Source of the DNA: Porogramme epimiltina
Lineage: Eukaryota > Basidiomycota > Agaricomycetes > Polyporales > Polyporaceae
Assembly (NCBI GenBank): GCA_900155495.1
Contig: FTLJ01000977.1
Location: forward strand, 1 to 12,409
Direction: 5' to 3'
Length of the DNA stretch: 12,409 bases
Shown here: one piece after another, positions 1 through 7,914 of the stretch
How positions within the stretch are numbered: position 1 is the first letter of the stretch
Layout of the letters: every line of letters starts with the position of its first letter
Translations under genes and position numbers: made by a program
The notes under the pieces: generated by a model
Databases searched by the model: none
Told to the model about the DNA's origin: nothing
The model's input: only the letters and a program-made list of their open reading frames with translations

Positions 1-60
1 TTTCTCCCCCTCAGATATCCGGTGTGTGCGATAATTCATCCACCCTAGTAACAACGCCTG

Positions 61-203
61 GTGAGCAAACCTTCCTCATTTCCTCACTGTTCTCATTTCT
101 TGGCATTTGTGCAACATGAGGGGTGGTCCATCGTGCATTCATATTTCTTGCCAGCCATTTTGCTCTCCAATCCCTGGTTTCAGGCTAACTTAACATCATT
201 CAG
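61..203 (+). other. Candidate 5'-UTR intron of the F-box gene
   Basis: The segment starts with a good donor (GTGAGC at 61) and ends at a TTCAG acceptor (199-203). A branch-site-like GCTAAC lies at 184-189, about 14 nt before the acceptor. The start codon at 215 follows 11 nt after the acceptor. An alternative acceptor is the TTTCAG ending at 183. No coding potential was seen in it. This is inferred only from splice consensus. Confidence 0.3.
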
Positions 204-214
204 GACCATCTAGA

Positions 215-1430
215 ATGCCCCCCCACCCCGTTTTGCCACGGGAGATCAGCCACTATATCCTTGAGTTCCTCTACGACGACAGGTTTACGCTCGCCCAGTG
301 CGCCCTCGCATCCCGCGACTGGCTACCACGCGTCCGGCGCCTCCGGTTCTGCTCGATCAATATCGACTCGTCAAACTGTTTTCCCCTCTCTCGCCTCCTC
401 GAAGCGTCGCCGGACGTCCCCCCCCATGTTTCTGCCCTCGCAATTGAAGGGTTATTGGGCGTCTCCACGCACGGCCGGCGCGGTGCAACCTTCAACGCCT
501 GGCTCCTCGCCATCCCGCCGTCCGATCGCCCACATGACCAGCCTCCGTAGGCTCGAGCTGGCGCTAATTGCTATCGACTCTCACCTCGTGCACAACGTCT
601 TCGCCCTCTTCTCCCGCATAACCAATCTCACCCTCCGGGGCTGCGCGCTCACATCCGTTCAGGTCTTCGTCGACCTCCTCTCCGCCTACCCCCGCCTCAC
701 TACCCTCTCCATCGTCAACACCTCCCAGTGGGAGACAGACGAGCGCTCCCTCCCCCAGCCGCCCACCGGCACCGTCCTCCCCGCGCTCGGGACCATCGAG
801 CTGACAGGCGCGTGGGACAACTTCGAAGCCCTCCGCTGGCTCATCTCGCAGGGCACCCAAACGTCCATCCGCACGCTCGCGTGCTCCCGCGTGCCCTGTT
901 CCAGCCTCCCCATCTTAGCTGACGCGCTCTGCGCGCTCGCGCCTACCCTGCGCACGCTCGTCGTCTGGTTCGGCAACAACGTGTCCACGGCCGCGTCCGT
1001 GGGCGGCGACTGCGGGCACGCGGACCAGCTCGCATTTACGCCCCTCCCAGTGTTTCCCGCGCTCACGGTGCTCACACTCGACGTGCACACGAACTGCCTC
1101 GCGGCCGTGCCCTTCACTCTCCTCCTCCTCGATCGCCTCCATGCGCCCACGCTCCGCACACTTACCTTCGCCGTCCATACCAGGAGCTGCGACTGCGGTG
1201 CCGACGCCGACGCCGACGCCTACAGGGGCAGGAACGCGAGCCTGTTGGTGCCGTGGAAGCGCGTCGCGGTGGTCGTGTCGCATATCGTGCGCGGGCGCAC
1301 GCTCGAGCGTGTCGTCGTCTGTGTGCGGGAGAGCGACGCGGTCGACTCGGCGGCGACGGAGCGCGCGGTGCGGGTTGCGTTCGCGGAGCAGAGGATCGAA
1401 AAGCTCCTAACGTTCGTCCATCGTGATTGA
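215..1430 (+). pseudogene. F-box protein with LRR-like C-terminal part, single frameshift
   Basis: F-box proteins are substrate-recognition subunits of SCF ubiquitin ligases; agaricomycetes carry very large families of them. The start at 215 opens with LPREISHYILEFLYDDR..L..C.L.SRDWLPRVRR, a typical fungal F-box of about 40 residues, and continues in that frame to about position 515 (ending near NAWLLAIPP). The matching continuation lies one base later: from about 522 the next frame reads IAHMTSLRRLEL and runs open to the TGA at 1428-1430, with weak leucine-rich repeat character (ITNLTLRGCAL, FPALTVLTLDV). The whole would be about 400 residues, normal for the family. I found no credible intron with the right phase: the only nearby GT-AG pair that fits is 22 nt long, and a 91 nt option (451-541) has a poor donor and would remove family-like sequence. 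So one extra base near 515-521 breaks the gene, unless it is a sequence error. A (GCCGAC) tract at about 1199-1219 encodes a short Ala-Asp repeat. Confidence 0.6.
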
Positions 1431-1669
1431 GGGCTTTGGAAGCGACTGGAGGAGGTGGGAGGAGGGTGAGATAAAAGGATCTGGGGTTAGTTGGGGGCCG
1501 CCGCTGGTCGTGGGCAAGGTTTGTACTCTGTAATGCGTAAGCGACTCCGTTTCTCCGTTCGCGTTCTTGTATATTCGTATCCGGAGGTCTCTTGCTGTGC
1601 CTATCCTTGCTTGTACATATGTATGTATCGCTAGTTTAATGCGTCGACCGGAGACTTGGTTACGAATAT

Positions 1670-2202
1670 ATGTTTGTATACAGGAGACGGCGTTGCTTCG
1701 AGTCGCCTCGTCAAAGGGCACTCCGCTTGCGTGCGTTCGGCCCAGCCGACGACAGCGCAGCGAAGATGCTTCCCGCCGCGCTATACCTCACCGCCCAACT
1801 CTCGCTATCCAGCATGCTTAGCGGCATCCACCGAGCGGACAAGACGCTCGTCAAGTGGGAACGCCTCGGACGCCGTCTGCTGCTGGGTTTCACAGCGGGA
1901 GCTGATCAATGCGTCACTCAAGGCGTACTCGCTGGTGTTCAACGGGGGGGGGGCTCTGCCGGGGCTGGTGGGGGTTGTGTGCTCGTTATTTGGAGGAAGA
2001 AGTCAGGACAAGGGAGCCGTTTATCTGTTCGGATCCTCTGGGATCGACTCTCACTAAGGAGATTGAGGCGATAGTGGAGAAGCTTGGGAATAAGCTGTGC
2101 GGGAACTGCGTAGTGAAACTGCTACAGAGGGAGAGGGAATCTCGTGAGAAGCTGTGGGAGAAGCTTCCGAGTATGACTGGAGTCAGGAGAGACGGCAGAT
2201 AA
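1670..2202 (+). pseudogene. Decayed C-terminal fragment of a BTB/POZ-family protein
   Basis: Three frames must be read in turn to recover family-like sequence. About 1730-1855 gives KMLPAALYLTAQL followed by LLSGIHRADKTLV-type text (written here as ..MLSGI.RADKTLVKW). About 1860-1943 gives SQRELINASLKAYSLVF. From about 1945 the third frame gives a C-x6-C pair (C R..G L C), then LTKEIEAIVEKLGNKLC, C-x2-C (LCGNC), and REKLWEKLPSMTGV to the TAA/TAG-type end at 2202. This matches the order I know from the post-BTB half of agaricomycete BTB-domain proteins (LPAALY block, SG..R.DGT, a Cys pair, CxxC, R...W..LP..G). The second break coincides with a run of ten G (1944-1953). The N-terminal BTB half is missing: 1431-1670 shows only the F-box gene's 3' region. 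It is the same family as the partial gene at the right edge. It is clearly not translatable as one protein. The family name is from memory of the C-terminal layout, since no BTB fold itself is present. Confidence 0.5.
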
Positions 2203-2489
2203 TCATGTACCGAATGAGGACCCTCACAGCGAGCATCGGCCGCAACTAGTAGTAGCTGCGAAATATCATTAGAGCAATCGTGATCAGTCGTCTACGCGTA
2301 CACATCTCGAGACTGAGAATAATTATATACCCATCAAGTAAAGGAGTCCATGAGCTCCACGAGCACTGCATACAAGGCACCCTCATCCATACGAGCCAAC
2401 CTACGAGTAACGCGGCGGGGATCCCGCCGACAGCGCGCCTGCTCCCCAAACGCATCCATCAGCCCCAGTCCAAACGGCACGCTCACGCA
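2203..2489. other. Convergent intergenic spacer
   Basis: This 287-bp stretch separates the 3' ends of the BTB fragment (+) and the first TVP38-like gene (-). It is AT-richer than the flanking coding DNA, including an AATTATATAC stretch near 2320. It presumably holds both 3' untranslated regions. I see no gene in it. Confidence 0.5.
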
Positions 2490-4128
2490 TCACGCACCAC
2501 CAGTCCTGTACGGGTTCGTGGCCACCGGCGGCGCGTACTCCTGGTGGCGCATGGGCGACGGCGAGCGCGAGGGCTGGGGGCGCGCGAGCGTCGCGGCCGT
2601 GTCCATCGAGTCGCGCACGAGCGGCGCCGTCGCGGGGTCCTCGAGGTCCACCGAGTCCACGGAGCGCACGACGTTCCCTACGCCCGTTGCTGCGAGCTTC
2701 GCCTGCCTGTCAAAAGAGAACAAAACCCTGTCAGCGCGAGCCCGGCACATGCGCGCGCGCGTGGAAGGAAACACGCACCTCGCCTTACGCCGCTCGTAGA
2801 CGACGCGCGCCTTGATCGCGTCGATGCGCGCGTTGACGTAACGCATGGCGTAGATGGTGACGACGACGGTGACGGTGATGACCGCGATCTTCGCGATCGT
2901 CACGCCCTTGCTCTTCGACCCGTCCGCGGAGAGGTTCTCCGCGTAGCCCAGGTAGACGGTCGCGAACTGCTTCGGGAGCGCGGCGAGCGCGGCGATGAGG
3001 AACGTCGTCACGGGCATGCCGCACGTCGCGAAGATCGCGGTCGTCACTGTGCGGGCGCGCAGGCGCGTCAGCGTGCGTGGAGGCGCGGGAGGGGAGTGGG
3101 GCGCACGTACAGTGGCCGGGGATGGAGCTGTAGCGGACGATGACCGCCATGGTGAGGCCGCCTTGACGGATGACCTCCGCGAGGAGCGCGTACTTGACGC
3201 TCTTTTGCTCGCTCTTCTGCGCGCGGGCCGTGCAGAGGAACTTGAACGTGCTAAGGCACCGGGTCAGCTCGCGCGCATGGAGGATTAGGCTCTAGATGCG
3301 TACTAGTAGGTGCACAGCTCGCCGATGACGGTGCCTGCTGCGACGATACCGAACCCGATCCAGATGCCCCACACGATACCACAGAAGATCGCAACGATTT
3401 CATGGCCGAAAAGCTACGAAAGCGTTTTATCAGCTCTATGAAGCGACACTGCGCGTACTAGACGTACCGGAGGGAACGACAAGATGATCATAATCCCGAT
3501 CGGGATCAACCATGCCCCGGGCGTCCTGCAGGCCGTAGCGTCAGGCCTGCGCGAGGCGACGAACAGGGGCGGGGTGCACGTACGTGAGGAGCCAATGCTG
3601 CGCGGGCCGCAGGGCGTCGATGATCTTATTCTGAAGCGCGACGAACGCGATCAAGCCCCCGATCACAAGGATAGTGATGATGAACGTCACTGCGCGAGGG
3701 GCGTGAGCGCGGCGTGCCGCAGGAGAGAAAGTGTACGCACCGAGGTTGCGCGGTTGCCTAAGCCATTCGTAGTTGAGGTACTTCTGCATCGTGCCCCGCA
3801 GGTCGCACGAGCGCGACTTGGTGGTGAGCACCTCGACCTCGGAGGGGGTCGGGCTTGGTGTGCGGTTCATCGCCCCGCGGTAGTCGGCTGTGACGCGACC
3901 CTCTTTGTAAGCGCCATATGACGAGCTTGTGGAGGCGAGAGTGATGGAGGAGGGGTCGGAGTTGTGGTACGAAGTTTGGAGGTACGGGCCCTGCGCGTCG
4001 GCTGGGGGGTAGTTGTGGGGTGGTGCGAAGCCAGTTGGGGCGGGGCCGCGCGACGGGCGGGGAGCGTAAACCGTGTTCGGCGCGTAGCTATCCGAAAGAG
4101 GGAATGCTTCGTAAGCCACGCCGAACAT
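2490..4128 (-). CDS. TVP38/TMEM64-like VTT-domain membrane protein, copy 1
   Basis: VTT-domain proteins (yeast Tvp38, human TMEM64, TMEM41B, VMP1, bacterial DedA) are multi-pass proteins of the Golgi/ER; several relatives move phospholipids between leaflets. Seven exons read leftwards: 4128-3741, 3689-3584, 3525-3468, 3413-3304, 3250-3111, 3046-2779, 2706-2490. All introns are GT-AG, 51-72 nt, and phases agree, giving 428 residues. A Pro/Ser-rich cytosolic tail (about 1-130) carries RTPSPTPSE at 89-97. Helices follow near 131-150 (TFIITILVIGGLIAFVAL), 168-215 (WLIPIGIMIILSFPP, FGHEI..., WIGFGIVAAGT.IGE) and 250-300, with the VTT signature VRYSSIPGH..TAIFATCGM and LPKQFATVYLG. A last helix is KIAVITVTVVVTIYAM. 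The C-tail is Ser/Pro-rich. The start is the first ATG after an in-frame TGA at about 4158; a second option is the Met of MNRTPSP. It is paralogous to the gene at 9472-11375 but lacks that copy's intron after YLG..... The gene is intact. Which S. cerevisiae gene it matches one-to-one cannot be decided here. Confidence 0.88.
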
Positions 4129-4281
4129 GCATTGATAAGGAGATGACAACGCACTTCATCAAGAACTGCTCTGGTGGAAGCGCTTGAATGGGGGAAAACG
4201 GTTGCGTACCGGACGAGGGTGAAAGAAAAGGGCCGTAGGGAGGAAGGAGGAAGCTGGGCTGAGCTCGAGGAGGCGTGGAAT

Positions 4282-4288
4282 CTTTATA
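4282..4288 (-). promoter_or_regulatory. TATA box of TVP38-like copy 1
   Basis: TATAAAG on the minus strand lies about 155 bp upstream of the chosen ATG at 4128, a normal distance for a fungal gene with a short leader. A minus-strand CCAAT motif lies further upstream at 4394-4398. This is a motif match only. Confidence 0.4.
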
Positions 4289-4393
4289 TCAAGGGAGCCG
4301 TCCGCGCGGAGAACGTCAATAACGCAGCCGGGGGTGGCCGCGCTCCACGACGCTGCGGGTATGGCACAGGGACGGGGTCGTCATCTGCAGCGA

Positions 4394-4398
4394 ATTGG
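4394..4398 (-). promoter_or_regulatory. CCAAT box upstream of TVP38-like copy 1
   Basis: ATTGG on the plus strand reads as CCAAT on the minus strand, about 105 bp upstream of the TATA candidate and 265 bp from the ATG. Fungal HAP complexes bind this motif. A five-base match is weak on its own; the spacing supports it. Confidence 0.25.
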
Positions 4399-4399
4399 C

Positions 4400-5640
4400 T
4401 GGCCATCAGCGCGTAAGACGTTGCTGCACCGCCGCCGACAGGCCCGGGAGCGGGATCGGAAGACGACCCAAGTCCGGGCTCGACACTAAAAGCGTGCGCT
4501 AGTCCGTCGCGGTCTCGGATGTGCACGGCTGGCCCGGATATGTTCCCGCACCTCCACCGACCACCCTTAGCTCCCGAGCGCTAACGCCCCCGCCCGCGCT
4601 ATATTTATCACGGGGCGGTGCTGCTCTCCTCCAACGCTGCTCCAGGCAAAACCGCCTGCCGGGAATGCTGCACACTCGAGGCTCCGCGTGTCCATCACGC
4701 TGGCACAGCGATCCTCGACGACCCGCCGGCGCCGTGCAGAGCAGACCCGGGTCCGTCTTGCGGTTATGTGGGTCCGTGGAGGCGCTCCCGACCGACCATA
4801 AGAGCCCTCGGAGGCATTTTGAGAACACAGCCACGTACCCTCTGAATGGTCTGCTTGAGTTATGAATTCGTGATGGCGCAGCGAGGTAGCCTTGAAAGGT
4901 AAGTTCGAGGTCGGGCTACCCCCATCTCAGAGCTCTGCCTCCGGCGAGAGACGACGCTGCGAGCCTGCGCGTGCCTCGATGGTGGCTCGGGCGTTTGGGT
5001 CCTTGCCTTGTGCTCCTGTCGTGAGGACATCTCCGGCTATATGCGCACCATATAAGTACCTACAAGGCTCAAAGGGGCTTCTGTGAACCCTAGGCCTTCA
5101 CAGCACCTGACGATAGCAGGCGTCAGCATCTTGAAGACTTTCCGGAGACGTACCAAAGAGCGCACGAGGGGCGATCGCACAGAGTTCAAGGGTATAGTGC
5201 GGTGCACCAAACGCGCGCCTTGAAGATGTTGGAACCGACGGTAACGGCTTTCGTGTGATCGCAAGATAACGGTAGGGTGCACGAGATGATCGCACGCCGG
5301 ATCGCTCCAAGCCTCTGACACTTTCACTACAGGCACTTTATCGGGTCCTGCGGTATGACAGACAATGAGATCAGTGGAGGGGTACTCCACTTGCAAGGGT
5401 GTGGAGATGACAACGTAAAATGGCACACACCATCTCGCCAACGCCGGAAGCTATGGCTGCGTTGATGCGAGCGGCCAAGGTGCTGTCTGCATAGAATCTG
5501 TGGAGAGAGTGCGATCATTGGAGTGTGGAGGTAAGAGTAACATTCGTATTCGTGGGTTTTGTTCAGGTAGGATGCCGATCTAGACAAGACCGAATGGCCT
5601 CGGGCAAGGACGCGATGTGCTCCGTGTTGAAAACACTCGG
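4400..5640. other. Gene-free divergent intergenic region
   Basis: Between the start of TVP38 copy 1 and PHO88 lies about 1.7 kb with no reading frame that looks like a protein. The open frames here are short, overlap on both strands, and lack recognisable motifs, conserved splice sites or fungal composition patterns. It does hold a TATATTTA at about 4599-4606, an orphan TATAAG at 5051-5056, and inverted repeats at 4885-4920 and 5618-5644. Most of it is probably promoter DNA for the two diverging genes; an unrecognised non-coding transcript or decayed element cannot be excluded. Confidence 0.5.
4885..4920. repeat. Short inverted repeat, 7-bp arms
   Basis: GGTAGCC (4885-4891) pairs with GGCTACC (4914-4920) around a 22-nt loop. 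It was checked as a possible tRNA 3' half because of an adjacent TTCGA, but the T-arm does not pair. The function is unknown. Confidence 0.4.
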
Positions 5641-5644
5641 AGCA
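5618..5644. repeat. Imperfect hairpin upstream of PHO88
   Basis: TGCTCCG-TGTT (5618-5628) and AACA-CT-CGGAGCA (5632-5644) can pair as 11 bp around a 3-nt loop with one 2-nt bulge. It sits about 230 bp upstream of the PHO88 start codon and 40 bp from a CACGTG motif. The function is unknown. Confidence 0.5.
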
Positions 5645-5682
5645 TGGAGGTTTGAACTTTGGCGGGCCGATAATGCCTAGAT

Positions 5683-5688
5683 CACGTG
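5683..5688. promoter_or_regulatory. CACGTG E-box upstream of PHO88
   Basis: A perfect palindromic CACGTG lies about 185 bp before the PHO88 start codon. This is the core site of fungal bHLH factors, including Pho4, which controls phosphate-responsive genes in yeasts, and Cbf1. The position fits a promoter element. Which factor binds is inference. Confidence 0.4.
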
Positions 5689-5790
5689 CTCCAGGGGGCC
5701 CGCGTCAGGGCGGCGGTCCGAAAGAGGAAGCGACACGTCTTGCCCAGTTTTCGGGTGAGCGCGCACGCAACGTACCTCTCCTCCGCCAGC

Positions 5791-5840
5791 TCACCCGTCC
5801 CCATACCCCTTCTCTCCTTCCCTCGGCATACCCGTCTACC
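5791..5840 (+). promoter_or_regulatory. Pyrimidine-rich tract before PHO88 start
   Basis: A strongly C/T-rich stretch on the coding strand lies 30-80 bp upstream of the start codon. Such CT tracts commonly precede transcription starts in filamentous fungi that lack a clear TATA box, and none is seen close to this gene. Confidence 0.3.
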
Positions 5841-5871
5841 GGCCTACATCTCCCACGTCTCCTACAGCACC

Positions 5872-6863
5872 ATGAACCCCGCCGTGAACAACCTCGTCAT
5901 CTCCCTCGGCGCCATGCAGGGTGCGTTCCGCCCCACTGCGCCCGTATGCCACCCCCGGATACTGACTTCTTCCGTCTTTCCTCCGGGACTTTCCCCCTTT
6001 CAACCTCTTCCCCGCACCTCTTTCCATCTCCCCAAACTCACCTCTTCGTGCGCATCACCAAACCGACCGACGAAATGCTTGAAATCCCTGGTCTCATGAC
6101 CTGGCTCACTTCAACCCTCGTGCGGACACCCCCTTCTCTGACGCTCTCAATCCGGCGTGCAACGGACGCCATGAACAGTGGCGAGGAGGATCCCCTTTGA
6201 CGACCCCCAGGTCCTCACGTACGTCCGCATCGCGTATGTGGCGACGCAGATCACCGTCCTTGGCGTGTACTACTACGTCGGCCTCCAGGTACGTCTCCCT
6301 CCCCCCTCCTACCTCGCGCAGCGCTCACGCTCAACATTCGTAGATTAAGAAGAAGAACGACCAGACGGTGCTCAAGTATGGTGCGTAGCGGCCGTGTGTT
6401 TGTCCCGGTATACGCGTGCACCCCGCTGACGTGTATGCGTGGCACCAGTCGAGCCCAGCCCGATGGACAAGGACGGCGGCAAGCTCGTGACGACCACGAT
6501 CCGGGACTACGACCTGCAGGAGACCTCCAAGCTCATGCGCGCGGTCTACTTCGGCGTCGCGATGATGGCGTTCATGCACCTATACCTCAAGTGCGTCCTC
6601 CCTCTCTTCTCCCCACACCGCGCCGCGCCGCTGACCCTCCCACCCGCAGATACACGCAGCCACTCTTCATCCAGGCGCTCATGGGCCTCAAGGGCCTCTA
6701 CGACGCGAAGCCGGTGGCCATCCACCTGCTCGGCAAGGCCGCCGAGGGCGACCTGAAGCGGCCGTTCAAGGCGGGCGGGATGTTCGGCGCCGCGTCGGAC
6801 CCGCAGACAGACAAGGCGGCGATCGACGAGGCCGAAAAGCGCGTCGGCAAGAAGGAGGAGTAG
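5872..6863 (+). CDS. PHO88: PHO88/SND3 ER membrane protein
   Basis: Pho88, also named Snd3, is an ER membrane protein first linked to phosphate uptake and later shown to work in the SRP-independent (SND) targeting of membrane proteins to the ER. Five exons: 5872-5920, 6179-6288, 6344-6380, 6449-6590, 6650-6863; all introns are GT-AG and phases agree, giving 183 residues, close to yeast Pho88 (188). Family landmarks run in order: MNP.V.N.....GAMQ.ARRI at 1-21, DDP....YVRI, a first helix near 33-52, KKNDQT..KYVEP at about 55-68, the hallmark TTTIRDYDLQE near 79-90, a second helix with MMAFMHLYLKYT..LF ending near 118, and GDLKRPFKAGGMFG in the last quarter. The first intron is long (258 nt) compared with 55-68 nt for the rest. 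It is convergent with the small-protein gene at 7353-7914. It is upstream-flanked by a CACGTG motif. Recognition is firm. Confidence 0.95.
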
Positions 6864-7352
6864 GCTCCTTCTGCGCCGCTGCTACTGTGCGGGTCCCCCG
6901 CTGGCCTGGGAGGAGGGGATACGGGATTTGTGTATGGCTAGAGGGGTCGTGTTTGTGCGTTAGGTGCGAAAATTATACTTGGTTAATCTCCTACGGCGTG
7001 TTCGGTGGGCCAAGGTGGTAGAATGGTGCCACAAGTTGCAACTTGAAGTCGTATAGACGTCGGGCGGCGCGTTTCGGCTACGTCAAATTGCGACCGAGCG
7101 ACAAGTGCACGGACGACCGGACCCAAGGCCGTGCCGGAATACCGTTGGGAGATCCTCCTCCGACGGACATCGGGTCGGAAGCTTTCGGTCAAGCGCACGC
7201 CGCCTGCGGAATCACATACAAGCTTTGACGGTTGGATCGTGGTACAACTACAACACGGTGGTGTTTACGTTCAAACTCATTCCTCTTTCCATACTCGACC
7301 CCGACCAGCGCCCTCACAGCGCCTCAACAACGAACATCCCCGTCGCCCCCAG
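6864..7352. other. Convergent intergenic spacer
   Basis: This 489-bp stretch lies between the 3' ends of PHO88 (+) and the small-protein gene (-). No coding signal was seen; the frames crossing it are short and carry no motifs. It contains a perfect 14-bp palindrome at 7032-7045. It presumably holds the two 3' untranslated regions and terminators. Confidence 0.5.
7032..7045. repeat. Perfect 14-bp palindrome
   Basis: CAAGTTGCAACTTG is its own reverse complement over all 14 bases, with no loop. It lies 169 bp after the PHO88 stop codon, in the convergent spacer. It could be a dimeric binding site or chance; no function is assigned. Confidence 0.5.
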
Positions 7353-7914
7353 CTACGCCCACCTCTCAGCCCGCCTCCCCCTCTGATCCGCGTACGCCCC
7401 CGCCAGCCGCCCCTCCATCTCCTCCCTCGAGTCGGGGTTGCGCCAATACGGGTTCATCGCCGCGTGCCCGTCCACGCCCCCGTCCCTCCCCTCCTGCGCC
7501 CCGTCAAAGTCGCGCGCCGCCTCGTGCGCAAACGCCTCCCGCGCACGCACGTCCGCGCCCTGCCGCGCGTCCTGCACCTCGTCCGCGAGGGCCCCGCCGC
7601 CGGGCGCCTGCGAGAGCAGGCTGGTGTTGGCGGGGGCGAACTGCGCGGCGGTGTCGCGCGCGTCGGCGTGGTCTGCGCGGCGCTGGTTCTGCGCGGACCA
7701 GGGGTTGGCGGCGCTGAACCCGCCTGAGGACGTGGCTGCGTGGGGTGGTGGAAGATATGAGCGTCGCGTGTGCGGATAGGGGGCAGAGGGACGGGCGTAC
7801 TGTCGTTCTCGGGCGGGTAGTTGCGGGTCTTGAAGTCGAAGTTGTCGTTAGCTGGCGGAGGGCATGAGTTGGAGGATCAGAGGATGTAAAAGCGCCGTAC
7901 TTACAGGAAGCCAT
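7353..7914 (-). CDS. Small hydrophilic protein of unknown function, three exons
   Basis: I do not recognise this protein. The model reads leftwards as exons 7914-7905, 7851-7801 and 7735-7353, with two GT-AG introns of 53 and 65 nt (donors GTAAGT and GTACGC). Phases agree and give 147 residues. Splicing turns three unrelated open frames into one coherent sequence: a short acidic/aromatic start (MASSNDNFDFKTRNYPPEND), a GGFSAANPWSAQNQRRAD stretch, a long Ala/Asp/Arg/Gly-rich, probably helical middle (about 45-110), and a C-terminal block with AAMNPYWRNPDSREEMEGRL and QRGRRAERW. There is no signal peptide, membrane segment, cysteine motif or known enzyme signature. It could be a soluble stress- or chromatin-type small protein, but nothing shows that. 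It is convergent with PHO88. The first exon carries only 10 coding bases. Confidence 0.72.

Noticed and set aside
451..541. Intron that would explain the frame switch in the F-box gene
   Set aside because: The 91-nt GT-AG option restores phase but has a poor donor (GTTATT), and it would remove sequence that looks like normal F-box family protein. The other phase-correct option (520-541) is only 22 nt, too short for a fungal spliceosomal intron.
2280..3143. Long plus-strand open frame of 287 codons
   Set aside because: It is antisense to exons of TVP38 copy 1 and gives a low-complexity Arg/His/Asp-rich product. The minus strand carries a recognisable, phase-consistent membrane protein, so this is a GC-driven shadow.
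4885..4920. Possible tRNA because of TTCGAGG next to paired arms
   Set aside because: The five bases before TTCGA do not pair with those after the loop, and no anticodon or D arm could be found upstream.
5037..5441. Minus-strand open frame of 134 codons in the left intergenic region
   Set aside because: The start is TTG, the product has no recognisable motif, and overlapping frames of similar length exist on both strands.
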